From Armatimonadota bacterium (lineage in GTDB: Bacteria > Armatimonadota > Armatimonadia > Armatimonadales > Armatimonadaceae), in contig JACMIS010000544.1 in NCBI GenBank assembly GCA_014381035.1, positions 1 through 9,530 of the forward strand: a stretch of 9,530 bases of DNA, written 5' to 3'. The position numbers were made by a program, and so were the translations under genes. This document shows, in pieces, positions 1 to 6,188 of this stretch. Numbering within the stretch: position 1 is the first letter of the stretch; every line of letters starts with the position of its first letter. The notes under the pieces are model-generated. The model was not told where the DNA came from. It was given only the letters and a program-made list of their open reading frames with translations, and searched no databases.

Positions 1-32
1 ATGCTAACTCGATAAGCCCTACCCTTAAAAAT

Positions 33-87
33 CTTTGTGTCCTTTGTGGTCGAATCCCTCCCTTTTCCTTGACTTGGCGTCTTGGCG
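33..87. repeat. Short tandem-word repeats (CTTTGTG x2, CTTGGCG x2)
   Basis: The word CTTTGTG occurs at 33-39 and 42-48 (period 9), and CTTGGCG at 73-79 and 81-87 (period 8). They lie in the 99-bp stretch downstream of the minus-strand gene ending at 100. On the minus strand they read as CGCCAAG and CACAAAG pairs. Paired words of this type are seen between genes in many bacterial genomes, so a dispersed intergenic repeat is likely. No T-rich tract follows a stem, so this is not an obvious terminator. No gene is visible in 1-99. Confidence 0.45.
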
Positions 88-99
88 ATCAATAGCCTA

Positions 100-426
100 T
101 TAAACCGGGTCGGCTTCGGGTTCGACTTCTTCGGTGTCGTCCTCGATCTCGATTTCGACATCTTCGAGTTCGAGATCGGCGTCGAGGTCCGCGCCATCTT
201 CGTCCTCATTCTCGCTGTCTATGCCGTCACGCAACCGTCCGGCTTCCAGTTCTGCGAGAGAGATTGCTGCCGCCGTCGCCTTGCGCGACGCTTCGGAGAA
301 AAATTTTACTTTAACGCCCGCGTACCACGACGGGATCGTTGAGATCGGCGTGCCGTTATAGATGCAGCGCACCTCTTCAACCGGTCGCTCATCTTCTTCT
401 ACAAGAGGGGTAATCGTATCTGCCAT
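100..426 (-). CDS. Small hypothetical protein with acidic C-terminal tail
   Basis: This encodes 108 aa starting from ATG at 426-424. I do not recognise the family. Residues 19-45 look like a small folded segment (CIYNGTPISTIPSWYAGVKV and following). Residues 46-65 are alanine-rich and probably helical. From about residue 66 to the end the chain is extremely acidic, largely Asp/Glu alternating with Val/Leu/Ile, and probably disordered or able to bind a basic partner. No signal peptide or membrane segment is visible. The start has no good Shine-Dalgarno sequence. The gene follows the 463-747 gene on the same strand after 36 bp, so the two are probably co-transcribed. The opposite-strand frames are low-complexity mirrors of the acidic tail. 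The coding call rests on the coherent N-terminal half and the operon position. Confidence 0.6.
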   Translation of the reverse strand: MADTITPLVEEDERPVEEVRCIYNGTPISTIPSWYAGVKVKFFSEASRKATAAAISLAELEAGRLRDGIDSENEDEDGADLDADLELEDVEIEIEDDTEEVEPEADPV

Positions 427-462
427 AATTTTCGTTTCGCATCACCGAAAGCAAGGCACCGT

Positions 463-747
463 TTAACGGGAGGTCTTCGCTTTCGACTTTTCTTCTTCTT
501 CGTCTTCTTGCGGATTACTTGGTGGCAAAAAGCCATTGAAAAGCATCAAGCCGCCCGCGACGACATAAATAATCCATTCGCGCCCGCTCGACGCCCGCCC
601 TGGATCGAACACCATTTTGCCACCGGATACCGCGCCCGCGATACCGATAAACAGCAAAATGACCGCCAAAACGTTGAAAGAGTTCCACCAGCGAAACCGC
701 ATAATCACTTGCCCCAAACGCCCCTGCCCGCCGGAATATCGCGCCAT
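463..747 (-). CDS. Small two-helix membrane protein
   Basis: This encodes 94 aa from ATG at 747-745; ATG at 702-700 (residue 16) is an alternative start. Two hydrophobic segments, about residues 23-42 (SFNVLAVILLFIGIAGAV) and 57-77 (REWIIYVVAGGLMLFNGFL), are joined by a polar loop containing FDPGR. The end is a charged tail with a run of Glu followed by Lys/Ser. The topology is consistent with both ends on the cytoplasmic side. The family is not recognised and no function is proposed. It is the first gene of a probable two-gene minus-strand operon with the acidic-tail gene. It is divergent from the membrane protein at 853, with 105 bp between the starts. A weak promoter (TTGTAT, 17 bp, TAAACT) can be drawn on the minus strand about 840-820, but the match is poor. 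Confidence 0.6.
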   Translation of the reverse strand: MARYSGGQGRLGQVIMRFRWWNSFNVLAVILLFIGIAGAVSGGKMVFDPGRASSGREWIIYVVAGGLMLFNGFLPPSNPQEDEEEEKSKAKTSR

Positions 748-836
748 TTAGTGTTTTGCGCGAAGGGAGGAACGTTTCCTGTTTCCCTGTACGGCACTCC
801 TGCGCCGAACGTTACAGTTTATCACGCCACACTTTT

Positions 837-845
837 TGATACAAT
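837..845 (+). promoter_or_regulatory. Extended -10 promoter element upstream of the GTG at 853
   Basis: TGATACAAT at 837-845 fits the extended -10 pattern TGnTATAAT with one deviation. No good -35 is present; the best is TTTATC at 818-823 with a 16-bp spacer, and an extended -10 can work without one. A transcript would be expected to begin around 851-853, at or next to the GTG chosen as the start of the downstream gene, which would make it leaderless or nearly so. This is inferred from sequence only. Confidence 0.4.
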
Positions 846-852
846 AGGGTAC

Positions 853-2301
853 GTGTCCGTAACGCCCCCGTCCCTGCTCTCCCTGCGCCGACTGTTACTT
901 CTGCTTTTCGCGTTCCTTGCCGCCGTGTTTCTGGCGCAGGGACTGGCGCAATGGGTGCAGGCTATCTCGCCGACTCCGCTCGGGATCGGCAAATGGTTTC
1001 CAGTCGCCTACGGACACCCACGCACACCGTCCGGAACACAGATGACCGGCGCCGCGCTGAGCATCGCAGGCTTTGTGGGCGCGATCCGGGTTTTATCCCG
1101 CATTCCCGAGCGCCATCGGTATGCCGTCGCCGCGCTGATCGGGTTTCTCGCGATCCTGGGAACAACGGCGACACACGGAACGGAACGTGGCTTCGTCCAT
1201 CCCGTCGCCGGACGCGATCCCCGCGCCAAACCTGCCCAATACTGGCACGACGCCGAAGCACAGCACATCACGACCGGCGAGGACGCTCTGCGTTTCGTCC
1301 GGGAGTACGGCGATAGACAGCCGACACTCGCGGAGCACGGGCGAACGCACCCGCCCGGCGCGGTGCTACTGTTTGCCCTGTTGCGGCAAGGATCGGGGAA
1401 CCGCCCAGCTCTCCCCGCCGTGATGGTGTGTCTGATCTCAGTAGCACTCATCGCCGCTGGATTTCATCGTGCCGGTGCGCCACCGTTCGCGGTTGTTTTG
1501 TTTTGCGTCCTGCCCGCCGTACAGGTCTACTTTTGCGCTACCCTGGACGCGATCATCGCGGGTCTGCTTTTTCTTGCGGTGGTTGGGGGGAGGGCTACGG
1601 CCCCTCCTGCCACCCCCTCTCCCTCCGGAGGGAGAGGGGGAGCAAGAAGAGACACCACGAACGACGCGTCCCCAGCGCATCTACTCCCCCTCTCTCTCCG
1701 GAGGGAGAGGGGGTGGCAGGGCGTGATAGCCTTTCTCGCCGCCTCCTTTCTTACTTTCGGTGTCATCTGGGTCGTGCCGGTGCTGTTCGCGGTCGAGATC
1801 GCCCGAACGCGCCGCTTTCCCTGGCGGACGGCGGTCCTCCTGCTTGCCGTCGCGCTGTTCTATGTCGCGCTCCGGGTTTTCCTCGGGTTCGATTATTTTG
1901 CCGCGTTTCGGTTTGCTTCCGCCAATGAGAACCCGGACGGCTTCCGGCTTTTCGTCAACCCCGTCGAATATCTGGCGACGCGGCTTGAAAATATTGCGGA
2001 CCTTCTCTTTTTCGCCGGACCGTTCGCACTCTGGGCGGCATGGCGCGGGTTTCCCATGGCGCGGCGGGACGCGTCTCCGGTCTGGGTGATGTTTGTCGCT
2101 GGCGCGGCGAGTCTGCTTCTACTGTTCCTTGCCGGCGCGTACCGGACCGGTGAGACGGCACGGGCGTGTTTGTTTCTGTATCCGCTCGTCACTCTGGTAG
2201 CGGCGCACGCCCCCCTTTCCGAACGCGACCGAGAAACGCTCCTTATCGCGACATTTTGTACCGCGGTGGCGGTGCAGTGCGCCGGTTTTTATTTCTGGTA
2301 G
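853..2301 (+). CDS. Polytopic membrane protein, GT-C glycosyltransferase-like
   Basis: This encodes 482 aa from GTG at 853. An open frame continues upstream to 508, but that part mirrors the opposite-strand gene and lacks membrane-protein character, so it is excluded. The first helix begins about residue 12 (RRLLLLLFAFLAAVFLAQ). I count about 12 hydrophobic segments, the last ending at the C-terminus. The first large loop (residues about 110-165) contains a histidine- and aspartate-bearing stretch ending in THPPGAVLLFALL, and the late segment has GAYRTGETARACLFLYP. Both resemble motifs of GT-C type integral-membrane sugar transferases that use lipid-linked donors, in which the first large loop carries the catalytic acid. 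That family assignment is by resemblance only. Residues about 252-290 (TPSPSGGRGG to PLSLRRERG) are encoded by an inserted palindromic element and lie in a loop between helices, so the protein may still be functional. Confidence 0.6.
   Translation: MSVTPPSLLSLRRLLLLLFAFLAAVFLAQGLAQWVQAISPTPLGIGKWFPVAYGHPRTPSGTQMTGAALSIAGFVGAIRVLSRIPERHRYAVAALIGFLAILGTTATHGTERGFVHPVAGRDPRAKPAQYWHDAEAQHITTGEDALRFVREYGDRQPTLAEHGRTHPPGAVLLFALLRQGSGNRPALPAVMVCLISVALIAAGFHRAGAPPFAVVLFCVLPAVQVYFCATLDAIIAGLLFLAVVGGRATAPPATPSPSGGRGGARRDTTNDASPAHLLPLSLRRERGWQGVIAFLAASFLTFGVIWVVPVLFAVEIARTRRFPWRTAVLLLAVALFYVALRVFLGFDYFAAFRFASANENPDGFRLFVNPVEYLATRLENIADLLFFAGPFALWAAWRGFPMARRDASPVWVMFVAGAASLLLLFLAGAYRTGETARACLFLYPLVTLVAAHAPLSERDRETLLIATFCTAVAVQCAGFYFW
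1606..1720. repeat. Composite nested palindromic element inside the membrane protein gene
   Basis: There are two 28-nt palindromes. One at 1613-1640 is perfect (left arm CCCCCTCTCCCTCC, right arm GGAGGGAGAGGGGG). One at 1686-1713 has a single mismatched pair (T1695 opposite G1704). They are separated by 45 bp of ordinary sequence. The outer flanks CCTGCCA (1606-1612) and TGGCAGG (1714-1720) are also inverted, so the whole 115-bp unit is itself an inverted repeat. The reading frame of the host gene stays open through it. It resembles REP-like or miniature palindromic elements; no transposase is nearby. Confidence 0.8.
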
Positions 2302-2316
2302 GTCAAAAATGAAGGT

Positions 2317-2495
2317 ATTCGGAATCGGGGTGGTCTGACAGAATGTTACGCAAGATATTCTGGAGATGAGAGAACAATCACACACGGAAGCCGCAGTGCG
2401 GTTTCCCCGAACGCGCCGGAGTTTGGTTTCCGTTGTACAATAAACGAGACGGATTCCCACGCCGCCCGATCAGAACAAAAGCCGTGACAGGCTTT
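2317..2495. promoter_or_regulatory. Leader of the sigma-factor operon with three inverted repeats
   Basis: The 214-bp gap 2302-2515 holds no gene. It contains CAGAAT/ATTCTG at 2339-2344 and 2357-2362. GGAAGCCGCA and TGCGGTTTCC at 2386-2395 and 2397-2406 form a tight hairpin with one G-T pair. AAAGCC and GGCTTT at 2478-2483 and 2490-2495 form a hairpin just ahead of the ribosome binding region. A -10-like TACAAT lies at 2436-2441 with no clear -35. None of the stems is followed by a T tract, so operator or mRNA-structure roles are more likely than termination. The role is not established. Confidence 0.4.
2436..2441 (+). promoter_or_regulatory. -10-like element for the sigma-factor operon
   Basis: TACAAT is the same hexamer as that upstream of the 853 gene. 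No TTGACA-like hexamer lies 16-18 bp upstream, where the sequence is GC-rich. If used, it would give a leader of about 65-70 nt that includes the hairpin at 2478-2495. ECF operons are often driven by their own sigma factor, whose promoter motif cannot be recognised from one sequence. Confidence 0.3.
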
Positions 2496-2515
2496 CGTTC
2501 CACGGTGGTGAAATC

Positions 2516-3304
2516 ATGAGTTTTTCTTTTTCGATGCCCGGTCCCAACGCCGCCTTAGCCGCCACGCATAACCAGACTGCGCCCTCCGATTCCGAGCGGA
2601 GCGTGCCACCCTTCGCAACGCCCAACGAAATAGACGGCGATGCCCGCCTCGTTCGTCGCGCCGCGGAAGGAGATCGCACCGCTTTCCGTGAATTATTCGA
2701 ACGGTACCAGCGGCCTATCGCTGCGTTGGTCGGGCGTATGGTCGCGTCGCCGGATGACGTGGACGACATTTTGCAGGAAACCTTTTTGCGTGCCTGGAAA
2801 GGCTTGCCCCGGTTTCGCGGCGATGCGCAGTTTTCCACCTGGCTGTATCGCATCGCGGTGAACACGGCGATCAAGTACCGCAGTCGGCGCAAGAATGAGA
2901 CCGCGCCGCTCGTTTCCCTGTCGCCCGACGAGGAAACCGGCTTGGGCGGTCTGGAATCGCTCCCCGCCGATCCCGGTTGCGACCCGCTTCGCGGCGGCGA
3001 CCCGTTTCAAGCCGCGCAAAAACAGGAACAAGAACAGGTGATTCGCAAGGCGGTACAAGCCTTGCCGGAGAAGCAACGCTCCGTGGTCCTGTTACATTAT
3101 TTTGAAGGTCGCTCGTGCGAGGAGATCAGCGGTATCGTTGGTTGCTCGCTCGGCACCGTCTGGTCCCGTCTGCATTACGCCTGCAAGAGAATGAAGGGTG
3201 TGCTGACGGGCGCGACGCATACACAGGAACTATTTACCGCATCGAACGGTTTTGATGGATCACAGACCGCCCGAGGCGGTTTTGATGGGGAGGCACACCA
3301 GTAA
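2516..3304 (+). CDS. ECF-type RNA polymerase sigma factor (sigma-70 family)
   Basis: This encodes 262 aa from ATG at 2516, preceded by GGTGGTG about 6-12 nt upstream. It redirects RNA polymerase to a specific regulon. Region 2 spans about residues 44-125: DARLVRRAAEGDRTAFRELF, then the DDVDDILQETFLRAWKGL core-binding helix, then the -10 recognition helices around FSTWLYRIAVNTAIKYRSRR. After a Pro/Asp/Gly-rich linker, region 4 spans about 172-226, with LPEKQRSVVLLHYFEG and the helix-turn-helix CEEISGIVGCSLGTVWSRLH. There is no region 1.1 or 3, as expected for the ECF class. An N-terminal extension of about 40 residues and a C-terminal tail of about 35 residues make it longer than a typical ECF sigma of 170-200 aa. 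The tail contains a duplicated GFDG motif. It is followed after 5 nt by its zinc-finger anti-sigma factor, which should hold it inactive. Confidence 0.95.
   Translation: MSFSFSMPGPNAALAATHNQTAPSDSERSVPPFATPNEIDGDARLVRRAAEGDRTAFRELFERYQRPIAALVGRMVASPDDVDDILQETFLRAWKGLPRFRGDAQFSTWLYRIAVNTAIKYRSRRKNETAPLVSLSPDEETGLGGLESLPADPGCDPLRGGDPFQAAQKQEQEQVIRKAVQALPEKQRSVVLLHYFEGRSCEEISGIVGCSLGTVWSRLHYACKRMKGVLTGATHTQELFTASNGFDGSQTARGGFDGEAHQ
3247..3288 (+). repeat. 12-nt direct repeat in the sigma gene tail
   Basis: CGGTTTTGATGG occurs at 3247-3258 and 3277-3288, exactly 30 nt apart and therefore in frame. It yields NGFDG and GGFDG in the C-terminal tail of the sigma factor. The second copy overlaps the terminator-like hairpin, and the T run after that stem belongs to the repeat. 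Confidence 0.7.
3266..3283 (+). terminator. Terminator-like hairpin at the sigma/anti-sigma junction
   Basis: The stem is ACCGCC (3266-3271) and GGCGGT (3275-3280) around loop CGA. G3265-T3281 and A3264-T3282 can extend it, and four Ts run from 3280 to 3283. The T tract is short, so it may be a weak attenuator or only an mRNA structure. It lies inside the coding sequence just ahead of GGGGAGG (3287-3293), the only Shine-Dalgarno-like sequence near the anti-sigma start. Confidence 0.4.
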
Positions 3305-3309
3305 TCATT

Positions 3310-4398
3310 ATGTTCAGCCGGACCCTTTTTTCGCGGCTACCGAAGCCGATATCCTGCCGGATCATCGCACCGCTACTCATCCAGTACGTGGAGGCGGAAG
3401 CGGCGATGACCGCAGACGAACGCGTCGCCGTAAACGCGCACCTGTCCGCTTGCCCCGCTTGTCACGAGGAAGCGGCGACGGTTCGCGCCATGGGTGCTTT
3501 TTTGCGGGAGCGTGGTCCCGCCGCCCTGCCCGCCCATGTTCCGGCACCGGACCTGTGGGAGCGCATCGAAGGACGCATCGTCACCGAGCAACGGGAAAGC
3601 CGCCGCTCGTTTTCGCTACGACCGGTGTTACTGTTCGCTCCCGCATTAGCCGCGATCATCGTCGCTGTGATCTTGATGCCTAAACAAGACCAGCGGTCCG
3701 ATGCGCCGTCCATGGTGGCGGCAATGAAAAACGACGGCGTCGCGCCGTTCGCCAAAAAGTCGGGGGCGTTGGTCGAAATGGACGAAGCACGTACCACACG
3801 GCTATCGTTCGCCGCGTCTCCCGCGGCGACACCCGCGGCAAGCCGGACGCAGGCTGCCGAAATGAAATCGGTCCCCCGCCGGATGACCGTGGTCGCCGAT
3901 GCAAAGAGTCGTGATCGCACGTCGGAGATAAACCGCCGGACGGAATCGGCGGACTTTTCCCGAAGCAAAAACGTCGTGCTTACGCCGCGCGACACACACA
4001 ACGCCAGGCTGATAGCGCAGTCCGTTCCACAACCGAAACTTTCGTTCGATGTGATCACTATCGTGGATGTTGATACGAAGCCCGCCCCGACGGTGGTGGC
4101 GATGGCGCGCATCCCCACGGAACCACGTCCCGTCGCGCCGCCGTCAACCGACAGCGAAAGGAGTTTCGGTTTCACGGGCGAGTTGAAGAGAACGACGATC
4201 ACGGTTGTCCAGTCCGACCCCGGTTCGGGCGTGACGGGGACCGCCGCCGCGTATACACCGCCATCGGTGACTGATACGATGATCCGTCAGCGACAGCGAC
4301 GCGGGTTGTTCGGGGGGTACGGCGCGGGCGCGGCGATAGCCGTTCTGCCGACGACCGGTGGCGCAGGTACGGGGAGTGAAACCGCTACACCGTGGTAA
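3310..4398 (+). CDS. Transmembrane zinc-finger anti-sigma factor
   Basis: This encodes 362 aa from ATG at 3310, 5 nt after the sigma stop. The N-terminal domain matches the zinc-binding anti-sigma (ZAS) fold: C16, then a helix with LLIQYVEAEA, then H44-x3-C48-x2-C51 in HLSACPACHEE. These ligands support the chosen start, because later starts would lose C16. A single membrane helix lies at about residues 104-123 (RPVLLFAPALAAIIVAVILM). The remaining 240 or so residues are expected outside the membrane. They are rich in Ala, Thr, Ser, Pro and Arg, with no domain I recognise, and end in a Gly/Thr-rich tail (GGYGAGAAI, GGAGTGSETATPW). It should bind and inactivate the adjacent ECF sigma factor until a signal reaches the exported part. 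The exported region is long for this family. GGGGAGG lies 16 nt upstream, rather far for a binding site, so translation is probably coupled to the sigma gene. Confidence 0.9.
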   Translation: MFSRTLFSRLPKPISCRIIAPLLIQYVEAEAAMTADERVAVNAHLSACPACHEEAATVRAMGAFLRERGPAALPAHVPAPDLWERIEGRIVTEQRESRRSFSLRPVLLFAPALAAIIVAVILMPKQDQRSDAPSMVAAMKNDGVAPFAKKSGALVEMDEARTTRLSFAASPAATPAASRTQAAEMKSVPRRMTVVADAKSRDRTSEINRRTESADFSRSKNVVLTPRDTHNARLIAQSVPQPKLSFDVITIVDVDTKPAPTVVAMARIPTEPRPVAPPSTDSERSFGFTGELKRTTITVVQSDPGSGVTGTAAAYTPPSVTDTMIRQRQRRGLFGGYGAGAAIAVLPTTGGAGTGSETATPW

Positions 4399-6164
4399 AA
4401 AGGGGCATGCACGTTTCGCGACTATTCCCGGTGACAATTTTGATTGCCGGTTTGACCGGGTTCGTCTGTATCGCACCGGTGAATGCAGACGACAAACCGT
4501 CCGTGCTACCGAACCGCACCCCGCTTATGAGATCGCGCATCGTCACCGATGCGGAGCAGGTCAAAACCGATACCCTGCGCACCGAGGCTGATCGCGCCTT
4601 GCAAAACAGCGAGTTCGATGATGCCGCCCGCGCCTACGCTCAGGCGGCGGAGCGGTCGCCCAACGATCCGATGCTACGCCTCTTGCTCGGGGTCACGCTG
4701 ACCACGTTGCGCAAGCCGGATCTCGCAGTGAAACAGTTCAAAATGGCATGCCGACTGACCGGGGATGATCTGGTCGCGTCGCTCCTGCTTCAAGGGGCAC
4801 TCGCGCAGGTCGGGGAAGCCAACGCAGCGCAACTGATCTACCTCGAAGCGGTCCGTCGCTACAACAAGCCCGGTGGCGGTCTGAACAGTTCGTCGTCGCT
4901 CGTCCGTTTGAAAGAAGCGTTGCAGGACGCCCCGAAATCGCCGATCCTGCACCTGCTCATCGGCGACGCGTATCAGATCGCGGAGAACCTTCCTGCCGCC
5001 GATACGGCGTACCGCAAGGCGATCCTGTACGCACCGGGTTGGTCGAAACCGAAAGTCAATCTGGGGTTGTTACGCCTCGCACAAAACAAGCCCGCCGAGG
5101 CGGTGCTATTGTTCGAGTCCGCGCTGAAACGCGATCCGGGGAACGTCGAGTTGCAGTTCTTCCGCGCCGACGCCCAGCGGCAAGCCGGAAACATCAAAGA
5201 CGCGATCACCAACTACCAGCGGATTCAAAACAATGTCGCCTACCAGAGCAAAACGTTGCCGATCGCCGCGCAAGCCCTGACGGGATTGGGACAAGCCTAC
5301 GTCGCGGACGGTCGTTTGGAAGACGCACTGACCGTATTCAAGCAAGCCCGCGTCATCGCCCCGACCGACCCCGCGCCGCCCGCCGCGATTGGCGAAGTGC
5401 AGACCAAAAAGCGCGAGTTCGGCGCGGCGGCGGAAAACTACTCCGATGCGTTACGCCTGACGAAAGCGAGCGGTCTTTTTGGCACGCGTGCCGTCCTGTA
5501 TCAAGCGTTGGCGCAGACCCAGATCGCCGGGGGGCAAACGCGGGCGGCGTTGCAGACGCTGGATCGTGCGTTGCGCGAAGAAGCCGAAAGCGCGGGGCTC
5601 TGGCACCGGTTGCGCGGCGAAACCCTGCTCTCCATCGGCAACCAGACCGATGCCGAAGCGGCGTTCCGTGCGTCGCTCGACGCCCAGGCGGACGCCGGAT
5701 TGTTCCCGCAAGATACCCTCGCCGTGCTCGCGACGAAAGGGCTTCTGGACACCATCACCGCTGGCTATCGTGCGGATTTGAGTGCGAGTCGCGCTGGATT
5801 CGCCACAGAGACATTTATGTACTCCAACTCGGTCGGCGTCGTCGGGCGGGGTTCCGATTCGCCGACGACGCCGGAGCGGGAAGCACGTGCGTTGATCGCC
5901 CTCGCAGCGATAGCCCAGTACCAGAGCAAAACCGCAGACGAAGTGAAGTACCGCGAAACGCTGGCTCGATTCCGGTCGCGCGGCGCGGATTGGTTCGCCC
6001 TCGCCGACGCTTACGACGGGCGCCTCCGCGACGCGGCGAAGGCGAAACAAGCCTACCGGGAAGCACTCAACCGGGGCGGGCTTTCCGATGCACAGACCGA
6101 ACGCTCCCGTTTACGCGTCAAGCAGATCGGCGGCGTCGAAGGAACGGGCGCGGGAAAGCCGTAA
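4392..6164 (+). CDS. Exported tetratricopeptide-repeat (TPR) protein
   Basis: This encodes 590 aa from GTG at 4392, overlapping the anti-sigma stop by 7 nt. ATG at 4407 (residue 6) is an equally possible start; AGGGG is only 1 nt from that ATG. The N-terminus is a classical signal peptide: basic start, hydrophobic core LFPVTILIAGLTGFVC, and likely cleavage after IAPVNA (residue 32). Most of the rest is TPR helical hairpins. Clear units lie near residues 61-94, 185-217 (IGDAYQIAENLPAADTAYRK), 219-251, 253-286, 293-326 (GLGQAYVADGRLEDALTVFK), 327-360 and 402-432, with a further one near the C-terminus (ALADAYDGRLRDAAKAKQAY). TPRs mediate protein-protein contact, so no enzyme activity is expected. 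The tight linkage suggests a periplasmic partner of the anti-sigma factor or a product of its regulon. An inner-membrane-anchored form cannot be excluded if the signal is not cleaved. Confidence 0.88.
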   Translation: MVKRGMHVSRLFPVTILIAGLTGFVCIAPVNADDKPSVLPNRTPLMRSRIVTDAEQVKTDTLRTEADRALQNSEFDDAARAYAQAAERSPNDPMLRLLLGVTLTTLRKPDLAVKQFKMACRLTGDDLVASLLLQGALAQVGEANAAQLIYLEAVRRYNKPGGGLNSSSSLVRLKEALQDAPKSPILHLLIGDAYQIAENLPAADTAYRKAILYAPGWSKPKVNLGLLRLAQNKPAEAVLLFESALKRDPGNVELQFFRADAQRQAGNIKDAITNYQRIQNNVAYQSKTLPIAAQALTGLGQAYVADGRLEDALTVFKQARVIAPTDPAPPAAIGEVQTKKREFGAAAENYSDALRLTKASGLFGTRAVLYQALAQTQIAGGQTRAALQTLDRALREEAESAGLWHRLRGETLLSIGNQTDAEAAFRASLDAQADAGLFPQDTLAVLATKGLLDTITAGYRADLSASRAGFATETFMYSNSVGVVGRGSDSPTTPEREARALIALAAIAQYQSKTADEVKYRETLARFRSRGADWFALADAYDGRLRDAAKAKQAYREALNRGGLSDAQTERSRLRVKQIGGVEGTGAGKP

Positions 6165-6188
6165 GAGTACGGTCTCGGACGGTGCTCC

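Noticed and set aside
508..852. N-terminal extension of the membrane protein frame upstream of GTG 853
   Set aside because: The region lies opposite the 463-747 gene and the divergent promoter region. The extra residues are not membrane-like, and a good -10 element sits just before 853.
1606..1720. CRISPR array or insertion sequence
   Set aside because: There are only two repeats, the repeats are palindromic, and there is no series of equal spacers, no cas gene and no transposase.
1428..1928. Plus- and minus-strand frames running through the palindromes
   Set aside because: They stay open only because the palindromes contain no stops. Their products are compositionally biased and lack the hydrophobic pattern of the real gene.
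6165..6188. Bidirectional terminator between the convergent TPR and WD40 genes
   Set aside because: The 24-bp gap has no convincing stem and no T tract.
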